Of a stretch of DNA of 64,000 nucleotides, positions 23,099 through 32,884 are shown piece by piece (within the stretch, counting starts at the first letter, position 1; each line of letters starts with the position of its first letter). Below the pieces are notes generated by a model, which had not been told where the DNA came from, made no database searches, and saw nothing but the letters and a program-made list of their open reading frames with translations. A program made the translations under genes and the position numbers. This DNA is from Bedellia somnulentella (Eukaryota; Arthropoda; Insecta; Lepidoptera; Bedelliidae): NCBI GenBank assembly GCA_963576735.1, contig OY755177.1, positions 15,872,001 to 15,936,000 on the forward strand. Reading direction: 5' to 3'.

Positions 23099-23179
23099 TT
23101 TCTTTCCAAGATTACAGGTTTAGTACGAAGTGTCCCATCTATGTTCTAGTAGGTATAGTTTAATATCTTTGGTTGTGGC

Positions 23180-24080
23180 CCAACAAGCACTGTACTGTTG
23201 CCGAACCTCCTGGACGCCCAGTTGAGGTCTCTACATCCGAAACAATCGAAAAAATTCACGATATGGTGTTGGCCGAACGAAGACTGAAAGTGCGAGAGAT
23301 TGTGGAAGCCGTAGGGTTCTCGCATGGCTCAGTGGTTTCAATTTTGTATGATCACTTGGGCATGAGAAAGCTTTCCGCAAGATGGGTGCCGCGTTTGCTC
23401 ACAGTCGACCACAAACGCAATCGTGTAACAACTTCACAGTAAGGTTTGGCGTTGTTTAATCGCGATGTGGAGGAGTTTTTGCGCCGATTCGTAACCGTGG
23501 ACGAATCATGGATCCATCACAACACACAAGAGACCAAACAACAGTAAAAACAGTGGGTTTCTAAGGGTGAATCGGCGCCAAAGAAGGCCAAGGTGGGTTT
23601 CTCAGCCAATAAAGTTATAGCGACTGTTTTTCGGGATGCACGCGGGATAATCCACATTGACTACCTACAAAAGGGAAGAGCAATCAATGGGGAATATTAT
23701 GCCAAATTATTGGACCGATTCAATGACGATTTGAAAAAAAACCGACCTCATTTGGCCAAGAAAAAAGTTCTTTTCCACCAAGACCAAGACCAAGGGTGCT
23801 CACATGTGCAGTTGCCATGGCAAAAATCCATGAATTGGGCTATGAATTGCTCCCTCATCCGCCCTTTTCTCCAGATTTGGCTCCGAGCGATTACTATTTG
23901 TTCCCAAACCTGAATAAATGGCTAGGTGGAAAAAGATTTGACTCCAATGATGAAGTCATCTCACAAACAAAGGCCTATTTTGAGGACATCGACAAATCAT
24001 TTTTTTTGGAAGGGATAAAAAAATGGGAGAAGCGTTGGACAAAGTGTATAGAGCTCAAGGGAGACTACGTTGAAAAATAA
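23180..24080 (+). pseudogene. mariner transposase, catalytic part
   Basis: Continues the N-terminal part at 19461. Visible blocks: AEPPGRPVEVSTSE, a second helix-turn-helix (REIVEAVGFSHGSVVSIL), VTVDESWIHH (first Asp), VLFHQD (second Asp) and SPDLAPSDYYLFPNL (third Asp), the D,D34D layout of mariner. Damage: a small frameshift at 23200, in-frame stops after TTSQ (about 23441) and after ETKQQ (about 23546), and a frameshift with GACCAA duplication near 23790. It ends with a stop at 24078-24080, about 57 bp before the right terminal repeat. Confidence 0.9.
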
Positions 24081-24585
24081 AATTATTTTTTTATCAAAAA
24101 ATTTGTGTTTTATTCCGGACTTATTGACCCGCCCTTGTAACATCAGTTTGAAATCAAGAGTCACAAATTGTTTCTTCAGCCTTTACAAAAAATACACTGT
24201 TTTTTCCTGTTCATGGTTTCCTCATTACCTTACAAATAAGTAATAGAATGTAGCAATAAAATAAAATTATTTAACTAAACGGCTGAATTTACTCCTCGAA
24301 CGATGTACAACATTTGAGTGCAATACGTCAGAGTTTCTTACGTCTATCACTAGATGGCGGCGCTGTCATTTTCTACATCGCGGTATGAATTCTTTTATAA
24401 TCAACTATATAAGCCTCGCTGTGGATTTTATCTGCTCGCCTCTTACGACAACCCATGGGATATTATTAAATATAATAATAATATCAATTTTTCCTAGTGT
24501 TCTGCTTAGTTGCGTTTAAGCATGTACACTTATAAAAATCTAATATGTTATATGGTGGAGTAGGAGTATGTGTTTCAATGACTAA

Positions 24586-25414
24586 GGGCCAGTTTTTTGA
24601 TCCGTAGTTAAAAATATAACCATTTGTTACATTGACTATAGTTAAATGACTAACCAGTAGTTAAATCGTAAATCCATTTTTGATGTCTTTTTTAACTATA
24701 GTCAAACTTAACAATTGGTCAATTTGTTTGTTACCTGTGCAATGAACAATGACCAGTGATGTATAAGATAAGATATCATATACAAAGTATCTGAAATGCA
24801 AGACGAAACGAAGAAACTTTAAAGAAGAGTATTGCAGGTACAGATAAAATTTTGTAAAAAGGTATTTGGAATACAAGATACAAAATACCTATCTTCCAAA
24901 TACTTTTTAAAAATAAAATAATTTTGTAAGGAAACTACATTTGATTAAACTTATTCGAGAATAACTGAGAGTGTGCGTTTTAGGATCATTTCCAATTTCA
25001 GTAACAATGCAGAGTACTGCTTCCTTCGATAGGCGGTAACGATGACAAAAATCTACATCATCGCAGGTTTCTAACGGCGGATGGCGTGGCCTAAATATTT
25101 TTAACCTTCTCATTAACACACATTGTAATATAATATAATTGTCTTCTTCTTCTGACGAACTTTCGACATCAAAGTATCTAACTATATTCAAATTAATCTC
25201 AGATGTCTGACAAACAGCTGCTATTATACAAATAACCAGCGGTCATCTTGTTTAAACCTCCAATCCTGAGTAGTTAACTTTTTCAACTAATGGTTCGATA
25301 TTTGACCATTAGTTACTCTAACCACGGGTCAAAAAATGCATTTTGCTGATATTTAACTAATAGTTACGATATTTAACAAATTGTTGAGTTAACCACGGAT
25401 CAAAAAACTGGCCC
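24586..25414 (-). mobile_element. PIF/Harbinger element with 3-bp TAA duplication
   Basis: Terminal inverted repeats GGGCCAGTTTTTTGATCCGT at 24586 and its complement ending at 25414; TAA at 24583-24585 and 25415-25417. TWA target duplications are typical of PIF/Harbinger. Subterminal TTAACTA/TAGTTAA motifs recur near both ends. It carries a transposase relic. Confidence 0.88.
24907..25191 (-). pseudogene. Harbinger nuclease, N-terminal fragment
   Basis: A frame of 94 residues begins with an acidic stretch (DVESSSEEEDNYI) and contains RRLKIFRPRHPPLE, then DDVDFCHRYRLSKEAVLCIVTEIG. The pattern (D/E)..D...RFRLSKE.....  is the conserved N-terminal block of HARBI1-like nucleases. The DDE catalytic domain is missing. 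It lies inside the 829-bp element with TAA duplications, which supports the identification. Confidence 0.75.
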
Positions 25415-25513
25415 TAAGGCACATGTTTCATATGACTCTATGTTAACAAGTCATTAGAGTTGAGCTATACTAGGTTAATTTGATAACAGATCTAGTTCAA
25501 TTTCCGTCTAGTT

Positions 25514-25779
25514 CAGAGGGACATTAATGCGGTTGTCAAGTGGTCACACGATAACGGTATCATCCTAAATTCTGATAAGACTAAATTTTTTTTTAATAGA
25601 TTCGCCATACCTAACTATTTCTGATCAACCACCTTCTATGTTCACACATAGTTTCTTATGTGTACATAGAAATCTAGTCAGCTGTCAGTGTGTACCTATA
25701 GAGAGAGTAGACTGTATAACGTACCTAGGTTTTTAGTAGATGTTAGCTTCTCATGGTCTCAACACATTGATTATATCTA
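25514..25779 (+). pseudogene. CR1/Jockey-like reverse transcriptase fragment, 5' side of a Helitron insertion
   Basis: The frame reads QRDINAVVKWSHDNGIILNS followed by DKTKFF, then after damage ITYLGFLVDVSFSWSQHIDY, the post-catalytic W...N...N..KT and YLG...D..L.W..HI blocks of non-LTR reverse transcriptases. The catalytic FADD block is upstream and not present. Interrupted at 25779/27197 by a Helitron. Confidence 0.75.
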
Positions 25780-26419
25780 TCTATACTAATATTATAAAGA
25801 GGAAAGGTTTGATTTTTTGTTTGTTTGTTTGTTTGAATTGAATAGGCTCCAAAACTACTGGAGGGATTTGAAAAATTCTTTCACTGTTTTAATGCTACAC
25901 TATTCCCGAGTGACATAGGCTATATTTCATTTTCAAAAAATTAGGGATCCTTACGTAAACTTCAAAAATGTAACCCAAGGTGTTAAAGAAATACCAAAAA
26001 AATCCTTCATCGCGTGCGCTGCGAAAACTATTGACAATAGAATAAAATTATGTATTACAATTTTATAGAACACATTATTATCTAAAAAAAATGCCCAGAC
26101 AGCATGTCTCTAACTATTATAGTTATCTCACAACAAGCGTCATTATATAAAATTATTTAAAAATTAAATTAAAATCCTGCTTTAGAAAAGGCTCTTTATT
26201 TGTACCTATATAATCCTTATAAAAAACGTATATATTATTTCAGACTACTTCAATACCCTTATATTACTTTTTGAATTATTCAATTCGAACATTCCATTCG
26301 AAAGTTATCTCGAATTAAAAAAATAGATAAAACTCCGCTCGATTAGCTATGCATAGTAAGTTGTTGCAGGCGTCACGAAGGGGTACGGGAGGCTGCTTAT
26401 CAAAGAGTAAAAGCTAAAT

Positions 26420-26740
26420 TTGATTGTAGCGACTATTATCACTGGCCCAGCAGCCGGTCAATTAGCTCATATACCGAGGATACCGATAATCCCAACTGAT
26501 CTGCCAATTCCGTTTAAACGGCTACAATTTCCGGTTAAAACATCTTTTGCTTTAACAATTTATAAGTCCCAAGGCCAAACCTTCAAATTAGTAGGGATTG
26601 ACCTGCGAAAGAATTGTTTTACTCACGGTCAACTGTACGTTGGCCTGTCGCGGGTGGGAGCTCCTGAACATCAATTTATTTTGCTGCCCCAAAATACAAC
26701 AACGTCAAATATTGTTTACAGGGAAGCTCTAACTCTATAA
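26420..26740 (+). pseudogene. Helitron Pif1-like helicase, C-terminal fragment
   Basis: The ~100-residue frame contains PFKRLQFPVKTSFALTIYKS, QGQTFKLVGIDL and HGQLYVGLSRV, the last conserved motifs of Pif1-family helicases as found in Helitron Rep-Hel proteins, and ends NIVYREALTL. The N-terminal helicase motifs and the rolling-circle Rep domain are absent, so it is a fragment carried by the element. No in-frame stop occurs inside the frame. Confidence 0.85.
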
Positions 26741-26822
26741 ATTGAATGGCTTTTGATGTAATTACTCATTATAAAAAATAAAAAAATAAAAAAAATATAT
26801 GTAAATATAAATACAAAAAAAA

Positions 26823-27073
26823 TAACATACATACATACATATACTCACGGCTATAAATCCCTAGAAGGCGTAGCCAGAGCTAAGGAATCAGAAATTCCTC
26901 AGCCACTTTTGGAAGTCGTGTGGGGAAAAGATGGTGAAATAAAGGTTGTCGGTGATGGGTCACCAACCGCATCGCCCAAAAATCCCTCAAAAGCCCCGAA
27001 ACCATTAGTCGCCTGTTACGTACACCCACCGGAAGAAATGGGGTAGTGCTATTCTAAGCCGACACTACACAGC
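26823..27073 (-). repeat. SINE family 2 nested in the Helitron
   Basis: Full-length copy with tail ACATACATACATACATATAC and head GCCGACACTACACAGC. Confidence 0.88.
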
Positions 27074-27198
27074 AAAAAAATATAACATAGCTTAAAACTT
27101 TAAAAAAATATATTAAAATAATAATACATGTAATAAAATAAAAAACAAAATGTTAATGATAATTCATGCCCGAGCGAAGCCGGGATGGGCTGCTAGTA

Positions 27199-27860
27199 TG
27201 TAATAAGCTTAGAATTTTACTGGGTAAATTCTACCATTTAACTTTTAAGGTTCCAAGAAGCACACTTGAATGTTTGTATTTCTCGCTAGTCGACTCAATG
27301 TTGAGTTATGCTCTTGACAGATACGGTCTTACTTTTAAATCATATATAGATAAACTTGAAGCACTTCAGATTAGATTTTTAAAACTTCTTGTTAATCATA
27401 AAACTAATAATAAATGTAATGGTAACTACTATAAACTTTTTAAAATATGTAAAATTCTGCCTGTCAGCCTGAAACATAAATACCTCTTATTAATTAACAG
27501 CCACGAAAGTCAAGAGCAGAATCTCACTACGCTGAGTCATAGCTATGGCACGAGGTCGGTGTCGGCGGGCAGGCTGGAGGTACCCAGAGTAAATAATTAC
27601 TACGGGGACAGGACGCTTTAAAAGCGATTACCGTACTTGATCAGTAGTCTGCCCAAGGACATTCACCTCGAGCCTAGCCTAATAGACAAAAATTTAAAAA
27701 CAAATTAAAAAAATATTTTCATAACTCACCACCATAGATGTAACTAAATAAAAATTTATTTAAAGAGACTCTACCTGCAGACAAACTGTAAAACAGTTTT
27801 GCAGGGCTTTGTAATAATTGAATGTAACCATTTATGTTAATAAAGATTAATAATAATAAC
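27199..27860 (+). pseudogene. CR1/Jockey-like reverse transcriptase C-terminus and 3' end
   Basis: Continues the fragment at 25514-25779. NKLRILLGKFYHLTFKVPRS, YFSLVDSMLSYAL and LEALQIRFLKLLVNHK form the thumb/C-terminal region; the frame ends RVNNYYGDRTL at the stop 27619-27621. A 3' UTR follows and finishes with AATAAAGATTAATAATAATAA near 27860. A related minus-strand fragment is at 32885-33540. Confidence 0.78.
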
Positions 27861-27868
27861 ATCTGTTC

Positions 27869-28556
27869 TAGTGTTGCCGGATAATCGATTATAGATTAAT
27901 CGATTGTGTTCACCCAAAATAATCTAATAATCGATAGTATTATCGATACTATCGATGACTAGATTATAATATAATCACGACATAATCGATTATAATTGTA
28001 ATATAATCGATTATAATTGATTATATCGTCATTAGATAATAATCTAATAATCGATTATAATGGTAATTTTTTCACACTGTGATAAAAATACAGTACATAA
28101 AAATATAGACGATTTTATCGTAGATTGATCGATACATATATATACTCACAGCTATAATTCCTTAGAAGGGGTAGCCAGAGTCAAGGAATTATAAATCCCT
28201 TAGCCACTTTTGGTGGTTGAGTGGGGAAAAGATGGTAAAATAAAGTTTTTTGGTGATGGGTCTCCAACCGCATCGCCCAAAAATCCAATAAAAAGCCCCA
28301 ATACCCTTAGTCGCCTCTTACGACACCCGTGCGTAGAAAGGGGTAGCGACATTCTAAGCCGGCACTACACGGCTACTATTGATCGATAGTTACATAATAA
28401 TCGATATAATCAATAGTAAAGATTATATTTATTTATTATATAATATTTTATATAAAGTTTATGTCTATATTTTTATGTATTGTATTTTTATCACAGTGTG
28501 AAAAATTTACAATTATAATCGATTATAACACAATCGATTATCCGGCAACACTAGTG
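27869..28556. mobile_element. Palindromic ATCGAT-repeat element, copy 1
   Basis: Begins CTAGTGTTGCCGGATAATCGAT and ends with the complement ATCGATTATCCGGCAACACTAG. Each arm is built from dozens of TAATCGATTA, TATCGATA and AATCTAATAATCGAT units. TTTTTCACACTGTGATAAAAATAC marks the inner part on both sides. A family-2 SINE sits at the centre. There is no coding frame. Confidence 0.8.
28134..28373 (-). repeat. SINE family 2 in the centre of the palindromic element
   Basis: Tail TATATATACTCACAGC, head GCCGGCACTACACGGC. The same SINE occupies the equivalent place in copy 2 at 34101-34221. Confidence 0.85.
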
Positions 28557-28637
28557 CATATGACGCAGTATTTTACTTACTGCTTACTATTTTTATAAGT
28601 TAACTTAGTTAATGCATTGCAATCTTTTCCTATAACT

Positions 28638-29531
28638 GGCGAGAGACCCAAGAGCCAGATTAACCCGACACTATATCGAAGATATCCCGGACGTCAGCCT
28701 CTACGAGATTAATATGGCTCTCAAACAGTTGAAAACAACAAGAAAGCGGGTGAGGATGGAATTACGGCAGAGCTTTTGAAGGTGGGCGAAAAACCGATCC
28801 TTAAGGCCCTTCAAAAGTTATTTAATACTGTTTTACACACGGGATCCACGCCTGAGACATGGAACAGGAGTGTGGTGGTGCTGTTTAAGAAGGGTGATAA
28901 TAACATATTAAAGAATTACATGCCAATATCGCTTCTGATCCATGTCTACAAACTGTTTTCGAGAGTCATTACGAATCGTCTTTCTCAGAGGTTTGACGAC
29001 TTTCAGCCTCCCGAACAAGCCGGTTTCCGAAAAGGCTTTGGTACCATAGACCATATCCACACCCTACGCCAGATTATACAGAAGACCGAGAAGTGTAATC
29101 TGCCATTATGTCTAGGGCTTGTGGACTATGAAAAAGCCTTTGATTCGATGGAACGATGGGCTACACTTGAATTTTTGCAGAGGTGCCATATTGACTACAG
29201 GTACATCGAGGTGTTAAAGTGTTTGTATGAAAACGCCACTATGTCGGTCCGACTTCAGGACTAGAACACGAATCCTATCCAATTGCAGCGAGGAGTGAGA
29301 CAGGGAGATGTTATTTCTCCGAAACTGTTTACTGCTGCATTGGAAGATCAACGGCGAGTACATAACGCATCTTCGATTTGCTGATGATATTGTAGTTATG
29401 GCTGAAACCACGGAGGATTTGAGTAAAATGCTCAATGATCTCAGTAGTGTGTCTGAGAGAGTAGGTTTAAAGATGAACATGGATAAAACGAAAATCATGT
29501 CGAATAGTCATGTTGTAAATAAAGCGTACTA
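28638..29531 (+). pseudogene. RTE-type reverse transcriptase fragment
   Basis: Frames carry YIEDIPDVSLYEINMALKQL, AELLKVGEKPILKALQKLFN, WNRSVVVLFKKGDNNILKNY, EQAGFRKGFGTIDHIHTLRQ, CLGLVDYEKAFDSMERWATL (RT motif A with Asp), RGVRQGDVISPKLFTA (motif B) and HLRFADDIVVMAETTEDLSK (motif C, FADD). This is RTE/BovB style. It is broken by a stop after VRLQD (29263) and by a deletion near 29340, and lacks the endonuclease and C-terminal tail. A short homologous stretch of the same family is at 58695-58815. Confidence 0.85.
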
Positions 29532-29774
29532 AGTCTCTTTCTTCTTACCACAAAATATCTGCCAGTTTCAAAGGTTAGCGGGATAAAAAAAAACACAGAA
29601 AAATATATTTGATAATGTTACTTTGGCTCAAGCTCGAAAAGTTTACTAGGATCGTAAATATAAATAAATAGTGACTTGGTAGTTTGGCATCACCACAGTA
29701 CTTTAAACACATTACAACTCAAAATTTAAAGTTGCACCCATAAATAAAGAATAAATAAAGGTAAGAAAAATTTC

Positions 29775-29845
29775 GACACAGGCGGGAATCGAACCCGCGA
29801 CCTCGGGTATACGCCCCGACGCTCTGCCAATTGAGCTACCGTGTT
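29775..29845 (-). tRNA. tRNA-like cloverleaf, unit 1
   Basis: 71 nt. Acceptor stem AACACGG/CTGTGTC (first pair A-C), D stem GCTC/GAGC, anticodon stem TCGGG/CCCGA (5 bp, perfect) with 7-base loop GCGTATA, T stem GCGGG/CCCGC with TTCGATT. Loop positions 34-36 would be GTA (Tyr), but position 33 is C instead of T, and the body does not look like a real tRNA-Tyr. It is repeat-borne and probably not an active tRNA. Confidence 0.5.
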
Positions 29846-30083
29846 AATGGCTGCCAGCGCGAAATTCTTCGATCCTTTATTTTTTTTACACGTTGAAGTA
29901 GTGTTTGCGTTTCCAACCTCCGAATTTTTACTAATTGGGAAGGCCACTTGTCTACCTTTTCAGATAGAATGCAAATGTTGAAAACGCCTAACTATCACAT
30001 AATTTAAATCTTTTTGTTCATGAAAACCTCATGTGGGGATTATCACTAATAAATAAAGAATAAATAAAGGTAAGAAAAATTTC

Positions 30084-30154
30084 GACACAGTCGGGAATCG
30101 AACCCACGACCTCGGGTATACGCCCCGACACTCTGCCAATTGAGCTACCGTGTT
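30084..30154 (-). tRNA. tRNA-like cloverleaf, unit 2
   Basis: Same 71-nt structure as unit 1 with a few changes that weaken the D stem (GCTC/GAGT) and T stem (GTGGG/CCCGA). Confidence 0.45.
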
Positions 30155-30329
30155 AATGGCTGCCAGCGCGAAATTCTTCTATCCTTTATTTTTTTTTACA
30201 CGTTTAAGTAGTGTTTGCGTTTCCTACCTCCTAATTTTTACTGATTCGGAAGGCCACTTGTCTACCTTTTCAGTTAGAATGCAAATGTTGAAAACGCCTA
30301 ACTATCACATAATTTAAATCTTTTTGCCA

Positions 30330-30490
30330 GCCGTCTTAATGGCTGGCAGCCATTAACACGGTAGCTCAATTGGCAGAGCGTCGGGGCGTATACCCGAGGT
30401 CGCGGGTTCGATTCCCGCCTGTGTTGAAATTTTTCTTACCTTTATTTATTCTTTATTTATTAGTAATAATCCCCGCATGAGGTTTTCATG
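30330..30490 (+). repeat. Inverted third tRNA-centred unit, partial
   Basis: Opposite orientation to the two tandem units. It contains the best cloverleaf and the AATAATCCCCGCATGAGG end. A short AGCCGTCTTAATGGCTGGCAGCCATTAA stretch lies at the inversion junction. Confidence 0.75.
30355..30425 (+). tRNA. tRNA-like cloverleaf, unit 3
   Basis: All four stems pair: AACACGG/CTGTGTT (one G-T), GCTC/GAGC, TCGGG/CCCGA and GCGGG/CCCGC. The loop GCGTATA has C at position 33. Total 71 nt. It is the most intact of the series. Confidence 0.55.
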
Positions 30491-30914
30491 AACAAAAAAG
30501 ATTTAAAAAGTTGCACCCAGTTGTAGATATTTAAAAAACATGTATTTATTTTACTTAAAGAATTAATTAATAGGGAAAAGGTTCGCTGAATCACATAAAC
30601 ATTGGACATGTTGGAGTTTTGGTAGTTTCTTCCTCAGAAGCTCATTGTATAAATAGAATCCCATTGAGAGGAAGCACAAAAATACAAATATGACACGAAA
30701 CAAACCGCAGGGCACATTTTATAAAGACATCAACAAATCGTTCACGTTGTAAATCCCAGGAGGCAAGACTTGGGTAGGGCTATGTACGTTTTCTGAACAT
30801 TTGATGTTTTTGTACTGGGGCAAAGAGTGTATTCCTGGTCAAAGTAACCACGTGGGACAAACTTATCACGGCACTCGTTCTATTTCATTTCATTTAAGAT
30901 ACTCAACTATTTAA

Positions 30915-31125
30915 TAACTGCCTCCGTGGTCTCGCGGTTAAGCGCTTGGAGGACCCGGAGGGCCCGGGTTCGATCTCTGAAGGGTAAACACACAAACTTA
31001 ATTTGTAGGATTTAACCCAGTTTGGAAGGATATTGCAGGCTTGAATCACCTGATTATCCGCAAAGTAAGATGATTCCCTGCATTGGAGGGCACGTTAAGC
31101 CCTCAATCCCGGCTACTATTTTGTT
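30915..31125 (+). repeat. tRNA-derived SINE, family 4
   Basis: The head GCCTCCGTGGTCTCGCGGTTAAG with B box GGGTTCGATCTC is followed by GGATATTGCAGGCTTGAATC, AAAGTAAGATGATTCC and GGAGGGCACGTTAAGCC, a body I recognise as common in lepidopteran genomes. Confidence 0.75.
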
Positions 31126-31257
31126 TTTATTTTATTTGTTTGGAATACTTACAGCAAATCATACAAATAGTGTTTATAAATTCATTTATCAAGTAAGCCA
31201 ATAACAAGTAATCGAAAATAGAACATCACGGTGGTAGTCCTTAGTCTGAAGATTCAT

Positions 31258-31345
31258 CATATCAATGTTCACCCAGACCGGGAATCGAACCTGGGGCCGC
31301 CTGCTTCGCCGTCTAATGATCTTCCAACTGAGCTACGTCGACCGT
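31258..31345 (-). repeat. tRNA-like SINE head
   Basis: Minus strand GACGTAGCTCAGTTGG (A box) and CAGGTTCGATTCCCGG (B box), about 75 nt apart. No proper acceptor stem, so it is read as a SINE head or tRNA pseudogene. Confidence 0.6.
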
Positions 31346-31506
31346 CACACAAACAAACCGACCACAAAAATAGGACAGATAAAATTAAAGAGACAGTTTG
31401 ATATAAAGGCGTTGGCGGCTTTGGATTAGACTCCCCGAGTGACAGCCGATATTAATGCCAAATGTACCACATTATTTAAATACGTAAATATGTCCCCAGT
31501 CCCCGT

Positions 31507-31600
31507 GTCCCCAAAAGTGGCTGAGGGATTTCTAATTCCTTAGCTCTGGCTACCCCTTCTAGGGATTTATAGCCGTGAGTATATGTATGTATGTATATGA
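31507..31600 (+). repeat. SINE family 2, 5' truncated
   Basis: Starts at CCCCAAAAGTGGCTGAGG and keeps the 3' hairpin and TATG tail. It is followed immediately by a half of the MITE related to 48637-48830. Confidence 0.85.
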
Positions 31601-31611
31601 CTTAAATTTGT

Positions 31612-31712
31612 ATGCGATTTGACACTGATAAACGGCGATAATATTGCAACTTGTGACACAATCGCGGTCGCTAAAGATACGTAGTCAGGGGGCGGGACAG
31701 GCCGCTATTAAA
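31612..31712. repeat. Half copy of a palindromic MITE
   Basis: AATTTGTATGCGATTTGACA ... TTGTGACACAATCGCGGTCG ... AAGATACGTAGTCAGG matches the right half of the element at 48637-48830. The left half is missing. Confidence 0.7.
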
Positions 31713-32880
31713 GTATAAAATTAAATGCAAAGGAACTAGGACGCTTTTGACCCGCTTTTTAAAAAGTTGCGAACACCAACCCAAATATTTTTATATCATA
31801 GAGTTTCTAACCAGATTCAATATTGGGTAGTTATTTCTATTCTTAACAATGGAAAAACAGAAGTATTTAGGAAAATTTAAATCATATATTTAGATGACTT
31901 TTTCTTTATTACTCAACATGACTGCTCAATTACTTAAAATATCACTCTGAGGTAAGTATTTATACAACCTACTGACTAATATCCGACAAGTGTCTGAGCA
32001 TATTTCGTTCTCGATCTCGCCTATTGTCGTAAAACCGGTTACGTTGGACTTGGTTAGATCCTCATAGAATGAAGTGAATGCTGGGCATAAGCTGCCATAC
32101 AAGCACAGCTGGTTTTAATCGGTCATCACTCATCAACCATGATCACCATCTTATATTTCTTTTGTACAAATCAAAGTGTGAAGTTAATTATGATATTAAT
32201 ATTTCATTATTTTATATCACGGTGAGCTAAACGTTCGAAATATGTAGGTACACAACAATAAAGAACATCACCAGAAGGTGTTCAGATCACGTCGGTGTAA
32301 CCAAAGTATGTAGTTTACCTACTATTCATTTTCTTGCATACACGGCTGTCGAACTGTTGGAAGTTGCGCGCACCAGTGCAGTGTGGTGTACTTCTTATCT
32401 TGGGCAGTAAAACAAGAAGAAGTAGTGTCCATTGAATAAAGACTAAAATAAAAATACTGATATCGCGCGCGCTCCGTCTATTTAGTTCGTGTATTTGTGC
32501 GAACGAGAAAGCGTGTCAAAAGCGGAGAAACTCTGTCTCTCTCATGCTGTTTGTTTATAAAATAGTATATTTTAGTAGAATTCCAATCTTGATTGGAAGT
32601 TAGACGTTCAATATAAGGATTACAATTTGTTTGTTGGAAACCTATTATACCTTGCAATATTTAGTTTAGAATACTTAATATAACATATTTTTTAAGCATT
32701 TTATTCTGATATTATCAATGCAATTCGTTTAAACCATAGTTTAAAAACCACTACCCCACGTCGACTAATAAATAATAAAATCTCTATCATCATCATTACA
32801 CAAGACATTTAGTAGAAATGTGACATAAGTAAGAGCGGCAGCTAATCATCATAATAAAATGTATTATTTTAGTGATATGT
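31713..32880. other. Intronic sequence, no feature
   Basis: No gene, exon or recognised repeat. Confidence 0.4.
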
Positions 32881-32884
32881 GTAG

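Larger units (their letters stand above)
19614..23171 (+). mobile_element. P-like (THAP) element inserted in the mariner ORF
   Basis: The 8-bp target duplication GTTGTGGC lies at 19606-19613 and 23172-23179. Imperfect terminal inverted repeats CAAAGACTTTAAACT and (right end, complement) CAAAGATATTAAACT. An 8-bp duplication and a THAP/transposase gene inside both agree with the P superfamily. It is 3.56 kb with a LINE fragment and a SINE nested inside. Removing it exactly restores the mariner reading TTCGTTGTGGCCCAACA. Confidence 0.85.
17779..24137 (+). mobile_element. mariner element, interrupted by two other transposons
   Basis: Terminal inverted repeats CGAGGGCGGGTCAATAAGTC (left) and the complement of CAAGGGCGGGTCAATAAGTC (right), with one mismatch at position 2. 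They are flanked by TA at 17777-17778 and 24138-24139. Once the inserts 17932-19438 and 19614-23171 are removed, the remainder is about 1.3 kb, the usual length of a mariner. It encodes a broken D,D34D transposase. Confidence 0.92.
17382..24545 (+). repeat. 800-bp repeat, copy A, split by a mariner
   Basis: The segments 17382-17778 and 24138-24545 together match, in reverse complement, the uninterrupted block 34607-35412. Matching runs from GTTACAATCGTG to ATAAAAATCTAAT. The interruption is exactly the mariner plus one TA. Identity is high but with scattered substitutions and small indels. The nature of the 800-bp repeat is unknown; it has no coding frame and no clear terminal repeats. Confidence 0.8.
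25780..27196 (+). mobile_element. Helitron with helicase remnant
   Basis: Begins TCTATACTAATATTATAAAG and ends in a CCCGAGCGAAGCCGGG hairpin then GGGCTGCTAG. It is inserted precisely between A (25779) and T (27197) with no target duplication, as Helitrons do. It contains the C-terminus of the Rep-helicase and a family-2 SINE. At 1.4 kb it lacks the Rep domain and most of the helicase, so it is non-autonomous. Confidence 0.88.
29742..30330 (-). repeat. Two tandem tRNA-centred units
   Basis: A unit of about 300 bp (minus strand: AATAATCCCCACATGAGG-type start, GTTAGGCGTTTTCAACATTT, GGAAACGCAAACACTAC, GAATTTCGCGCTGGCAGCC, cloverleaf, GAAATTTTTCTTACC) is repeated head to tail at about 29742-30045 and 30046-30330 with a handful of differences. 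An inverted partial third unit follows at 30330-30490. Confidence 0.8.

Noticed and set aside
29775..30425. Calling the cloverleaves functional tRNA-Tyr (GTA) genes
   Set aside because: Position 33 is C, the copies are inside dispersed repeat units, and the related copies have irregular anticodon arms.
29726..30490. CRISPR-like array because of regular ~300-bp repeats
   Set aside because: Repeat units are long, carry tRNA-like cores and occur in both orientations in a eukaryotic intron; there are no short repeat-spacer alternations.
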